Below, in pieces: positions 34,937 to 41,888 of a stretch of DNA of 64,000 nucleotides (positions within the stretch are counted from its first letter, which is position 1; each line of letters opens with the position of its first letter). Made by a program: the position numbers and the translations under genes. The stretch is from assembly GCF_001865245.1 (NCBI RefSeq), contig NZ_MKXB01000151.1, positions 108,809-172,808 on the forward strand. The letters run 5' to 3'. This DNA is from Streptomyces sp. CC53. GTDB lineage: Bacteria > Actinomycetota > Actinomycetes > Streptomycetales > Streptomycetaceae. Under the pieces are notes generated by a model. The model was not told the DNA's origin and searched no databases. It worked only from the letters and a program-made list of their open reading frames with translations.

Positions 34937-35554
34937 ATGCCCGCCACCGCACCCGGCACCACCGGCCGCAACCCGGTCCATCTGGCCGTCTACGACACCT
35001 TCGCCGACTGGGAACCCGGCCACGCCACCGCCTGGCTGGCCCGCACCGGCCACGAGATCCGCACGGTCGGTCCCTCGACGGCCCCCGTCACCAGCATCGG
35101 CGGTCTGCGCGTCACCCCCGACCTGGCCCTCGCGGACCTGCGCCCCGAGGACAGCTCCCTGCTCATCCTGACGGGCGCCGACCTGTGGGACGCGGGCGAC
35201 GACCTGGCGCCCTTCGCCGCGACGGCCCGCGCGTTCCTGGAGGCGGGCGTGCCGGTCGCCGCGATCTGCGGCGCGACGGCGGGCCTGGCCCGCGAGGGCC
35301 TGCTCGACGACCGCCCCCACACCAGCTCCTTCGGGCCGTACCTCGCCGCGACCGGCTACCGGGGCGGGCAGCACTACGTGGAGGCCGACGCGGTCGCGGA
35401 CGGCGACCTGATCACGGCGGGCGCGACCGAGCCCGTCGCGTTCGCCCGCGAGGTCCTCGGCCGGCTGGGGGCCTTCGAGGGCGGCAGGCTGGACGCGTGG
35501 TTCCGCCTCTTCCACGACTCGGACCCCACGGCGTACGAGGAGCTCACCGCTTGA
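34937..35554 (+). CDS. DJ-1/PfpI family protein
   Basis: A 205-residue protein with the DJ-1/PfpI fold pattern: VHLAVYDTFADWEPGHATAWLA at the start, and the nucleophile elbow VAAICGATAGLAREGLL with the reactive cysteine. The family includes glyoxalase/deglycase-like enzymes, peptidases and amidase-type regulators. No helix-turn-helix extension is present here. ATG 34937 has GCAGGAGG six bases upstream. It overlaps the methyltransferase gene that follows (TTGA) and is divergent from the aminotransferase gene. Confidence 0.88.
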   Translation: MPATAPGTTGRNPVHLAVYDTFADWEPGHATAWLARTGHEIRTVGPSTAPVTSIGGLRVTPDLALADLRPEDSSLLILTGADLWDAGDDLAPFAATARAFLEAGVPVAAICGATAGLAREGLLDDRPHTSSFGPYLAATGYRGGQHYVEADAVADGDLITAGATEPVAFAREVLGRLGAFEGGRLDAWFRLFHDSDPTAYEELTA

Positions 35555-36357
35555 TCCCGGCCGAGACCGCCGACGCCGTCGCGGCCCGCCTCCGCAGGGC
35601 GGGCTGCGTGTTCGCGGAGGAGGAGGCCGAGCTGCTCCTCGCCGCCGCCCGCACACCCGCCGACCTGGACGCCCTGGTGGCGCGCCGGGCCGACGGCCAC
35701 CCGCTGGAGCACGTCGTCGGCTGGGCCGCGTTCGGCGGTCTGCGGGTGGCCGTCGACGAGGGCGTGTTCGTGCCGCGCCGCCGCACCGAGTTCCTCGTCG
35801 AGCGGGCGGCCGGACTGGCCCCGCCCGCCCCCCTGGTGGTGGACCTGTGCTGCGGTACGGGCGCCCTGGGCGCCGCGCTGGCCGCCGCGCTCGGCGGGCG
35901 GGCCGCCGTGCACGCGGCGGACATCGACCCGGCCGCGGTGCGCTGCGCCCGCCGCAACCTGGCGCCGCTGGGCGGGACGGCGTACGAGGGCGACCTGTTC
36001 GCGGCGCTGCCCCCGGCCCTGCGGGGCCGCGTGGACGTCCTGCTGGCGAACGTCCCGTACGTGCCGACCGCCGAGCTTCCCCTGCTGCCGCCGGAGGCCC
36101 GGCTGCACGAGTCCGCGGTGGCCCTCGACGGCGGCCCGGACGGCCTGGACGTGGCCCGCCGCGTGGCGGCCGAAGCCCCGGCCTGGCTGGCGCCCGGGGG
36201 CGCGCTGCTCTTCGAGACGAGCGATCGCCAGGTGGCCGCCGCGGTGCGCGCGGTCCGGGACGCCTCCGCCGGGGCCCTGGAGGCGCGCGTCCTGACCTGC
36301 GACGAGCGCGACGCGACGGTGGTCGTGGCGAAGGGCCACGCAGGCCCCGGGGCTTGA
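35551..36357 (+). CDS. putative protein N5-glutamine methyltransferase (HemK/PrmC-like)
   Basis: A 268-residue protein. The N-terminal helical part contains LEHVVGWAAFGGLRVAVDEG and VFVPRRRTEFLVE, the usual PrmC substrate-side pattern. The SAM motif VVDLCCGTGALGAALAAAL is near residue 92. The signature NPPY is replaced by NVPY in LLANVPYVPT, a variant seen in the actinobacterial 'putative N5-glutamine methyltransferase' paralogs. This is probably a second copy and not the main release-factor methylase. TTG 35551 overlaps the previous stop, indicating coupled translation. Confidence 0.85.
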   Translation: MIPAETADAVAARLRRAGCVFAEEEAELLLAAARTPADLDALVARRADGHPLEHVVGWAAFGGLRVAVDEGVFVPRRRTEFLVERAAGLAPPAPLVVDLCCGTGALGAALAAALGGRAAVHAADIDPAAVRCARRNLAPLGGTAYEGDLFAALPPALRGRVDVLLANVPYVPTAELPLLPPEARLHESAVALDGGPDGLDVARRVAAEAPAWLAPGGALLFETSDRQVAAAVRAVRDASAGALEARVLTCDERDATVVVAKGHAGPGA

Positions 36358-36432
36358 CGGGGACGGGTGCGGCAGGGCCTGCGGGGCCGGAGTGGGCCGC
36401 CGACGCTCTCCCCTCAGCGGCGGGCCGGTCCC

Positions 36433-36888
36433 TCACCCTGCCCCGGCCGCCCGCCGCACGTACTCCTCCGCCGCCGGGGCCACCACGAGCACGGCCACGA
36501 TCGCGTTGCACAGCAGCAGCGGGTGCACGAACCGCCCCGGTTCGGTGGGCGGACACAGCCACGACAGCGGCCACGTGTCACCGGCCAGGGCGGGCACCGG
36601 CACGTAACTCCGCTCCGGCCCGGCCCCGTTGAACCGCACGGCCGCGGCCGGCCAGCGGTTGCGCACCGTGCTGCCGGGCGGCAGCAGGAAGTACGTACCG
36701 CGCCGCCCGTTCCCCTCGGCCACGATCGGCCCCGGGTCGCCGTTCGTCATCCGCTCCAGGCACCCGGCCACCCGGCGCCCGTCGTCCCCGTCCACACGCA
36801 CGGCGTCGAATTGCACGCCTGCCTTCCGCAATTGGATACCGGAGGCGGGGACCCAGCCGAGTTCTCCCCGGCGAATCGAAGCATTCAC
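36433..36888 (-). CDS. conserved hypothetical protein next to an XRE regulator
   Basis: A 151-residue soluble protein with GELGWVPASGIQLRKAGVQFDAVRVDG, ATYFLLPPGS-like TYFLLPPGSTVRNRWP and SYVPVPALAGDTWPLSWLCPP. This pattern recurs in Streptomyces genomes beside XRE-DUF5753/DUF397 pairs, as I recall it. It faintly resembles the N-terminal part of primase-polymerase-like proteins, but I see no catalytic residues and do not assign that. GTG 36888 has no strong ribosome-binding site. It is divergent from the XRE gene, sharing a promoter region of about 120 bases. Confidence 0.65.
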   Translation of the reverse strand: MNASIRRGELGWVPASGIQLRKAGVQFDAVRVDGDDGRRVAGCLERMTNGDPGPIVAEGNGRRGTYFLLPPGSTVRNRWPAAAVRFNGAGPERSYVPVPALAGDTWPLSWLCPPTEPGRFVHPLLLCNAIVAVLVVAPAAEEYVRRAAGAG

Positions 36889-37011
36889 GGGACCATTGTG
36901 GACCCTTGTCGCTACCGTCTCCCTTACCTGCCGGACAGTCGTCATTGCCCGCTTGACCTGCGGCGACGCCCTGTCAGGCAGTCGAAATCGACGGCGATCG
37001 GTTGAGTCCGG

Positions 37012-37881
37012 TTGAGACCGGTAGAGTCCGAGTGGGGAGCGGAAATTGCGGGTCGCGAGAACAAGGAAAATGCCACCCCGACAGCCAGGCTCGTCGCGCA
37101 CATGACGCGCGAATTGCGCAAGCGGAAGGGCCTCACGCAGGAAGAGCTGGGCGAGCTGATCGGCTACTCCGGCGCGGCCGTCAGCGGCGTGGAGACCTGC
37201 GCCCAGCCCGCGAGCGACCAGATGCTCGTCAAGCTGGAGCAGTCCATCGGCGGCGGCATGGGCTTCTTCGAGGAGGCGCGGGTGCCGATGCGGGTGGAGA
37301 AGTACCCGCAGCAGTTCAAGAAGTACGCCCTGCTGGAGCGCGAGGCGGTGAGCCTGCACCTCTTCGCGACGCCGGTGATCCACGGGCTGTTCCAGACGGA
37401 GGAGTACGCGCGGGCGCTGATCCGGGGCAGCTTCCCCATCGTCTCCGAGGAGCGCGTGGAAGAGCTGGTGGATGCCAGGATGGCCCGGAAGGAGATCTTC
37501 GACCGCGATCCGGTCGCCCACATCGAGCTGGTGCTGGATGAGGCGGCCCTCCACCGCTCCATCGGCAGCCAGGAGTCCATGCGGGGGCAGTTGCAGCACC
37601 TCGCGGCGTATGCCCGGAAGCGAAACGTAACGATCCAAGTACTGCCCCTGGACTGCGGGCTGCACGGCGAGTACGCAGGAGACCGAGGCCAGCTCAACGT
37701 CCTGGAGACCCCGGAGCACCAGCACGTGGTGTACCTGGAGCCCCAGGACGAGAGCCTCCTGATCAGCGACCCGGCGAAGGTGAGCACGTACATGCAGCGG
37801 TATGCGAGGATCCGGTCACAGGCCCTGGATCCGAGGGAATCGCTGGGTCTCATCGAGCGGTTGGCAGGAGATCAGCCATGA
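37012..37881 (+). CDS. XRE family regulator with DUF5753 domain
   Basis: A 289-residue protein. Residues 26-80 form a helix-turn-helix (ELRKRKGLTQEELGELIGYS, then GAAVSGVETCAQPASDQMLV). Residues 95-285 form the DUF5753 domain (PQQFKKYALLEREAVSLHLF and PVIHGLFQTEEYARALI). This is the WhiJ/Scr1 type of Streptomyces regulator, which normally pairs with a small DUF397 protein, present here with a four-base overlap. Pairs of this kind are reported to influence development and antibiotic production and to behave somewhat like toxin-antitoxin modules. TTG 37012 is the only workable upstream start and has a weak Shine-Dalgarno sequence. Confidence 0.9.
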   Translation: MRPVESEWGAEIAGRENKENATPTARLVAHMTRELRKRKGLTQEELGELIGYSGAAVSGVETCAQPASDQMLVKLEQSIGGGMGFFEEARVPMRVEKYPQQFKKYALLEREAVSLHLFATPVIHGLFQTEEYARALIRGSFPIVSEERVEELVDARMARKEIFDRDPVAHIELVLDEAALHRSIGSQESMRGQLQHLAAYARKRNVTIQVLPLDCGLHGEYAGDRGQLNVLETPEHQHVVYLEPQDESLLISDPAKVSTYMQRYARIRSQALDPRESLGLIERLAGDQP

Positions 37882-38180
37882 GCAGCACCCTCCAGTGGTT
37901 CAAGTCGAGCTACAGCAGCGGCAGCGGCGGCGACTGCGTCGAAGTGGCCTTCGACTGGCGCACGTCGTCGTACAGCAGTGGCAGCGGCGGCAACTGCGTG
38001 GAAGTCGCCGCCCCCTGGCGCACGTCGACCCGCAGCAGTGACAGCGGCGGCGAGTGCGTCGAGGTCGCTGCCTGCGCGGATGCCGTGCACGTGCGGGACT
38101 CCAAGAACCCTGACGGCGGGACGTTCGCCGTCGCCCCGTCGGCCTGGGTGGCGTTCCTCGCGGGCGCCACGGGTTCTTGA
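37878..38180 (+). CDS. DUF397 protein with triplicated N-terminal motif
   Basis: A 100-residue protein. The normal DUF397 unit, W-x-K-S-S-Y-S-S-x-x-G-G-x-C-V-E-V-A, occurs three times with a strict period of 20 residues: 7-24, 27-44 and 47-64. It is followed by the usual single C-terminal part (VHVRDSKNPDGGTFAV and SAWVAFLAGA). Ordinary family members are about 60-70 residues with one unit. ATG 37878 overlaps the XRE stop, and GGCAGGAG precedes it. It is the presumed partner of the XRE-DUF5753 regulator. Confidence 0.92.
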   Translation: MSSTLQWFKSSYSSGSGGDCVEVAFDWRTSSYSSGSGGNCVEVAAPWRTSTRSSDSGGECVEVAACADAVHVRDSKNPDGGTFAVAPSAWVAFLAGATGS

Positions 38181-38407
38181 GAACCGTCATCGCCGGGCAG
38201 CTCGTGGAGCTGCCCGGCACCATCGCCGCCATCCGCGCCGCGCTGGACGAGGACCGGGCGAAGGCGTTCGACGCGGAGATCCCCCATGTCCCGGTCGCCG
38301 AGCTGCCGTTGACGCTGGCCCGGTGGGCGCTGTCGACGACGGACGCGGACGCGGAGGACGCGGAGCTGTTCGCGCGCCTGGCGCGCGGCGAGGACGTCGG
38401 CGCGTGA
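38177..38407 (+). CDS. small acidic protein, possible antitoxin
   Basis: A 76-residue protein starting at TTG 38177, which overlaps the DUF397 stop. It is acidic and helical (TIAAIRAALDEDRAKAFDAE, then LPLTLARWALSTTDADAEDA). Its size, charge and the four-base overlap with the next gene fit an antitoxin preceding a toxin. No DNA-binding motif is visible, and I recognise no named family. The antitoxin role is inference from context. Confidence 0.65.
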   Translation: MRTVIAGQLVELPGTIAAIRAALDEDRAKAFDAEIPHVPVAELPLTLARWALSTTDADAEDAELFARLARGEDVGA

Positions 38408-38652
38408 CCGGGTACCGCCTCCAGTACGCACCTCCCGCGGACCTGGCCCTGGACTCGATGGAGGCGCAGCTGCGCGCCCGCTTCGACGCGGGGATGCTCG
38501 CGTGGCTGGCGCCCGACCCGTACGGGCACGGCTCCGCGCCGATAGACCGCGACGAGGACCGCCGCGAGGCCACCGTGTCGGGCGTGGTGATCCGCTACTA
38601 CGTCAGCCGCAGCGTCTCGACCGTCACCGTCGTGCGCCTGGTCTTCGTCTGA
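38404..38652 (+). CDS. small protein resembling RelE/ParE-type toxins
   Basis: An 82-residue protein from GTG 38404 (GTGA overlap). The order of elements resembles RelE/ParE toxins: an N-terminal strand YRLQYAPPADLAL followed by helices, a DPYGHGS loop in the middle, and C-terminal strands REATVSGVVIRYYV and STVTVVRLVFV. Typical members end with a basic catalytic or gyrase-binding residue, and this one ends with hydrophobic residues. The similarity is judged by eye only. Confidence 0.6.
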   Translation: MTGYRLQYAPPADLALDSMEAQLRARFDAGMLAWLAPDPYGHGSAPIDRDEDRREATVSGVVIRYYVSRSVSTVTVVRLVFV

Positions 38653-38981
38653 ACGGTCACCGCGGGCGTTCCGCACGGGCGGACTGTTCCCGGCCACGTC
38701 TGGTCCGAGTGGGTGAGAGGCGATCCGCCAGGCCGGGGCGGCACGGATGGTGCGGCGGAGGCAGGAGGCAACCGGTGCGGTGAGGCGGGGCGTTGATCGC
38801 GGACCGGCCGCACCCGGGCACCGGCGGCCGAATGTGGCGGGTCCGCCGGGGGTGTTCCCGCCACCCTGCGGCAGCCCAGAGCGGAGGGGTCCGCGACAGG
38901 ACAGGCTGTTCCCCGAGCGCCGCACCGCGGGGTCCGCGGCGGCGCCGTCCCGTTCCGCACAGGCAGTAGGGAGACAGCTCC
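38653..38981. other. gene-free gap before the lectin gene
   Basis: This 329-bp GC-rich stretch lies between the four-gene cassette and the H-type lectin gene. It presumably holds the lectin promoter. I could not identify a clear -35/-10 pair or a terminator. Confidence 0.5.
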
Positions 38982-39284
38982 ATGAGCATGATCCAGTCCG
39001 GCAAGGTGACCCTGCGCTCCGACCACGCCACCGAGACGACGGGCGGCCGCACCAGCACGTTCACCCGGATCGACTTCCCGACGCCCTTCCCGCAGGGCGC
39101 GGACGTCGTCGTGCAGACCACCGTGCAGACGTTCAACGGGCCGGAGACGCCGGGCGTGCGACTGCACCACGTGGACAGGACCGGGTTCCTCATCCGCATG
39201 AACGAGCTGTACAGCGCCCGCACCGGCGCGAGCGACGGCAAGCACGTGGACGAGGTCATCGGCTGGACCGCCTACACCGTCTGA
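38982..39284 (+). CDS. H-type lectin domain protein
   Basis: A 100-residue protein made almost entirely of one H-type lectin domain: FTRIDFPTPFPQGADVVVQT, then TPGVRLHHVDRTGFLIRMNEL, and the terminal DEVIGWTAYTV. These are the strands of the discoidin/Helix pomatia agglutinin six-strand fold, which normally binds GalNAc-type sugars as a trimer. There is no signal peptide, so export, if any, is by another route. The upstream AGTAGGGAGACAG provides a Shine-Dalgarno sequence. It stands alone between intergenic gaps. Confidence 0.8.
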   Translation: MSMIQSGKVTLRSDHATETTGGRTSTFTRIDFPTPFPQGADVVVQTTVQTFNGPETPGVRLHHVDRTGFLIRMNELYSARTGASDGKHVDEVIGWTAYTV

Positions 39285-39582
39285 CGAACCGCACACGACC
39301 ATCCGACGGGATCTCCTCCACCGCCCTCCCCGGCCCGCGGGCCCGCCGCACGCCGCTCCCCCGGCCGCGGCGGGCCCGCGCAGCTTCTGCGGGCGCCCGG
39401 CGGCTCCCCCGCTTCGAGGCGCGCCGGTGCCGAGCCCGACACCGCGGGCCGGCGCCGTCCGTCCGGCCCGCCGCCCCTGCGGCTCTCCGGCCGTCCGGGC
39501 CCGCCGCTCGGGCCGCCAACACCCGCCGGGCGCTGTTACGTTGGGGAGGGCAAACGATCACCGCACGTCAGGGGGACACGGC

Positions 39583-40488
39583 ATGAGGCGGGAGCACGTC
39601 GTCGAGGTGGCGGCAGGTGTCAGCCTGTGGGTGGAGGAGACCGGTGACGCCCAGGCGCCCCCGCTGCTGCTCGTCATGGGTGCGGCCGCGTCGGGGCTGG
39701 CCTGGCCCGACGCCCTCGTGGACGCCCTCGCGGTACGGCACCGGGTGATCCGCTACGACCACCGGGACACGGGTAGGTCCACGTGGTCTTTCGAGGAGGA
39801 GCCGTACGCCGTCGCCGACCTGGCGGGGGACGCCCTCGCCGTGCTGGACGCGCTCGGCGTCGAGCGGGCGCACCTCGTGGGCATGTCGATGGGCGGGCTG
39901 CTGGTGCAGCTGCTGATGGCCGACCACCCGGAGCGCGTGGCGACGGCCGTGCTGCTGGGGACGGGCGCCCTGAGCAGCACGCCGTACGTACGGCCGGACG
40001 GCACGCGGACCCCGCCCGGGGAACTGCCCCACATGGACGCGCGGGTCATGGAGATGTGGGCGCAGCGCGGTTCCGAACAGCTCGACCTGGAGGCGGAGCT
40101 GGCCTGGCGGGTCGCGCACTGGCAGCTCATCGGCGGCGACGAGATCCCCTTCGGGGAGGCCGAGGCGCGCGCCCTGGAGCTGCGGATCATCGAGCACACC
40201 GGGCACCACCGGGCGGGCACCGCGCACGCGCAGGCCGACCCGTCGGGCCTGGACCGCACGGAGGCCTTGGCCCGCAACGAGGTGCCGACGCTGGTCCTGG
40301 AGGCGCCCGCCGACATCGTCTGGCCGCCGGTGCACGCACACCACATGGCGCAGGTGATCGGGGCGGCCCGCCTGGTGCGGATCCCCGGCATGGGCCACGC
40401 CCTGCCCGCCCCGGTCGTCGCCCCGCTGGCCGCTGCGGTCCTGGAGCACACGGCCGCCCACGACGGGCCCGCCGGGACCGGGGACTGA
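39583..40488 (+). CDS. alpha/beta hydrolase
   Basis: A 301-residue hydrolase. LLLVMGAAASGLAWPDALVDAL gives the oxyanion region. RYDHRDTGRSTW and the nucleophile elbow GMSMGGLLVQLL supply the catalytic serine. A late acid falls in the LEAPADIVWPP region, with the histidine in PGMGHALPAP. This layout is common among actinobacterial esterase/aclacinomycin-methylesterase-like hydrolases. The substrate is unknown. ATG 39583 has AGGGGGA six bases upstream. A strong hairpin separates it from the convergent chitinase gene. Confidence 0.88.
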   Translation: MRREHVVEVAAGVSLWVEETGDAQAPPLLLVMGAAASGLAWPDALVDALAVRHRVIRYDHRDTGRSTWSFEEEPYAVADLAGDALAVLDALGVERAHLVGMSMGGLLVQLLMADHPERVATAVLLGTGALSSTPYVRPDGTRTPPGELPHMDARVMEMWAQRGSEQLDLEAELAWRVAHWQLIGGDEIPFGEAEARALELRIIEHTGHHRAGTAHAQADPSGLDRTEALARNEVPTLVLEAPADIVWPPVHAHHMAQVIGAARLVRIPGMGHALPAPVVAPLAAAVLEHTAAHDGPAGTGD

Positions 40489-40553
40489 CGCCCCGGCGGC
40501 GCCGCCGGGAGGATCCGGCGGCCTGGCCCGTACGCCACCTGCGGCCCGCAGCG

Positions 40554-40591
40554 CACCGCGGCGGCCGCGTCGTTCCGCGGCCGCCGCGGTG
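40554..40591. terminator. 16-bp perfect bidirectional hairpin
   Basis: CACCGCGGCGGCCGCG (40554-40569) pairs perfectly with the mirror arm at 40576-40591 around TCGTTC. It lies between the convergent hydrolase and chitinase genes and can end both transcripts. Confidence 0.85.
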
Positions 40592-40650
40592 TCCCGGGCG
40601 GGGAGGCGCCCCGGTGCGCCCGGCAGGCCCGGGAGCGGGCCCGGGACGGG

Positions 40651-41550
40651 TCAGCAGTACAGGTTCGCGCCCGTCGGGACGCCGAGGACCTGCGTGAACT
40701 GCTGGTACTTCGTGACGCGGCTCTGCACCTGGGCCGGGTTGCGGCCGTCGCATTCGAGGGCGCCGTTGATGGAGCGGATCGTCTGGCCGAAGCCCGCGCC
40801 GGTGACCATCGCGTGGTGCCCGGTCATCGTGCCGGGGCCGGACTGCGTGTTCCAGTACCAGAGCGCCGTCATCCAGGCGACGGCCGCGTCCCGCTCCACG
40901 CGGTACGGGTCGCGGAGCAGGTCGATGCCGAGGGCGTCGCCCGCCGCCTTGTAGTTGAAGTTCCAGCTGAGCTGGATCGGGCCCCGGCCGTAGTACGCGG
41001 CCTGCCCGGCCGGGCAGCCGTAGGGCCGGCCGCTGTCACAGTAGTGCGGGTAGTTGGCGGTGTTCTGCTCCACGATGTGGACCAGGCCGCCCGTCTCGTG
41101 GCTGACGTTCGCCAGGAACGCCGCCGCCTCCTGCCTGCTCACCGTGGCGCCGCCGGTGTTCGCGAACGCCGGGTACGCCGCCAGGGCCGCCTTGAGGCCG
41201 TTGTACGTGTAGAACGGGTTCCGGTTCGGGAACATCTGCTGGAACTGCGCCTCGGAGACGACGAAGCCCGACGGGTCCGGGTCGCCCGGGTCACCGGGGT
41301 CGGGGGTGCCGGAGCCGCAGGCCCCCTGGTCCGCCCACACGTCGGCGGAGCCGGGACGCTCGTTCTGGGTCCACCACTTGGCCTGCCAGTTGCGGCCGCC
41401 GTACGAGGCGTTGTTGCCGCCCCAGTAGACGGACGAGGAGTTCCAGGGGGCGGCGCACTCGGCGGCTTGCGCGGGGGCGGCGGGGAGGAGGGCGGCGAAG
41501 CCGAGCGCCAGCGCGAAGGCGGCCAGCACCGCTCCGAAGCGTCGTGACAT
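40651..41550 (-). CDS. secreted family 19 chitinase with a CBM5/12-type domain
   Basis: A 299-residue exported enzyme. Residues 1-29 are a signal peptide (MSRRFGAVLAAFALALGFAA, then a cleavage region PAQAA). Residues 30-75 form a small aromatic chitin-binding domain (WNSSSVYWGGNNASYGGRNW, then AKWWTQNERPG). A DPGDPGDPDP linker follows. The GH19 catalytic domain occupies about 95-299, with the catalytic glutamate in FLANVSHETGG, then VEQNTANYPHYC and YYGRGPIQLSWNFNY. Homologues cut chitin endolytically. ATG 41550 is preceded by GAAGGAG. The promoter carries the direct repeats typical of chitin-induced Streptomyces genes. Confidence 0.95.
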   Translation of the reverse strand: MSRRFGAVLAAFALALGFAALLPAAPAQAAECAAPWNSSSVYWGGNNASYGGRNWQAKWWTQNERPGSADVWADQGACGSGTPDPGDPGDPDPSGFVVSEAQFQQMFPNRNPFYTYNGLKAALAAYPAFANTGGATVSRQEAAAFLANVSHETGGLVHIVEQNTANYPHYCDSGRPYGCPAGQAAYYGRGPIQLSWNFNYKAAGDALGIDLLRDPYRVERDAAVAWMTALWYWNTQSGPGTMTGHHAMVTGAGFGQTIRSINGALECDGRNPAQVQSRVTKYQQFTQVLGVPTGANLYC

Positions 41551-41581
41551 GACATCACTCCTTCGTGTGGGGGTGCCGCAC

Positions 41582-41622
41582 ACCCTCCCGGGATTGGTCT
41601 GGACCTGTCAAGGTCTGGACCA
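41582..41622 (-). promoter_or_regulatory. chitinase promoter with chitin-response direct repeats
   Basis: On the minus strand TGGTCCAGACCT (41622-41611) is followed by a near copy, AGGTCCAGACCA (41606-41595). TTGACA (41612-41607) overlaps and joins the two copies and is a consensus -35. A GAGGGT (41587-41582) sits 19 bases downstream as a likely -10. The same arrangement, with 12-bp direct repeats overlapping the -35, is known from S. plicatus chi63 and related chitinase promoters, where it mediates chitin induction and glucose repression. The repeats also resemble DasR-type elements. Confidence 0.8.
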
Positions 41623-41888
41623 GGATTCGCCCTTCGTCGGACGAACCCCGGCCGCCGGCCGCCCCCGGCTCGCCCGTACGGCCACCTCGCGGCACCCGCC
41701 CGCACACCCCCGACGTCCCGGCGCACCCACCGCCCGCCGCACGCCACCCCACTGGTACGACCACGCAGCGGCACCCGGCCGCACGCCCCGGCGGCCCCCG
41801 GCGCTCCGGCCCCCGCCGCACCCGGCCCCGCACCCCCTCACCCGGCTCCGGCCGTTTCGCCGCGCGCCCGCTGTGCGAGGATCCGGAC

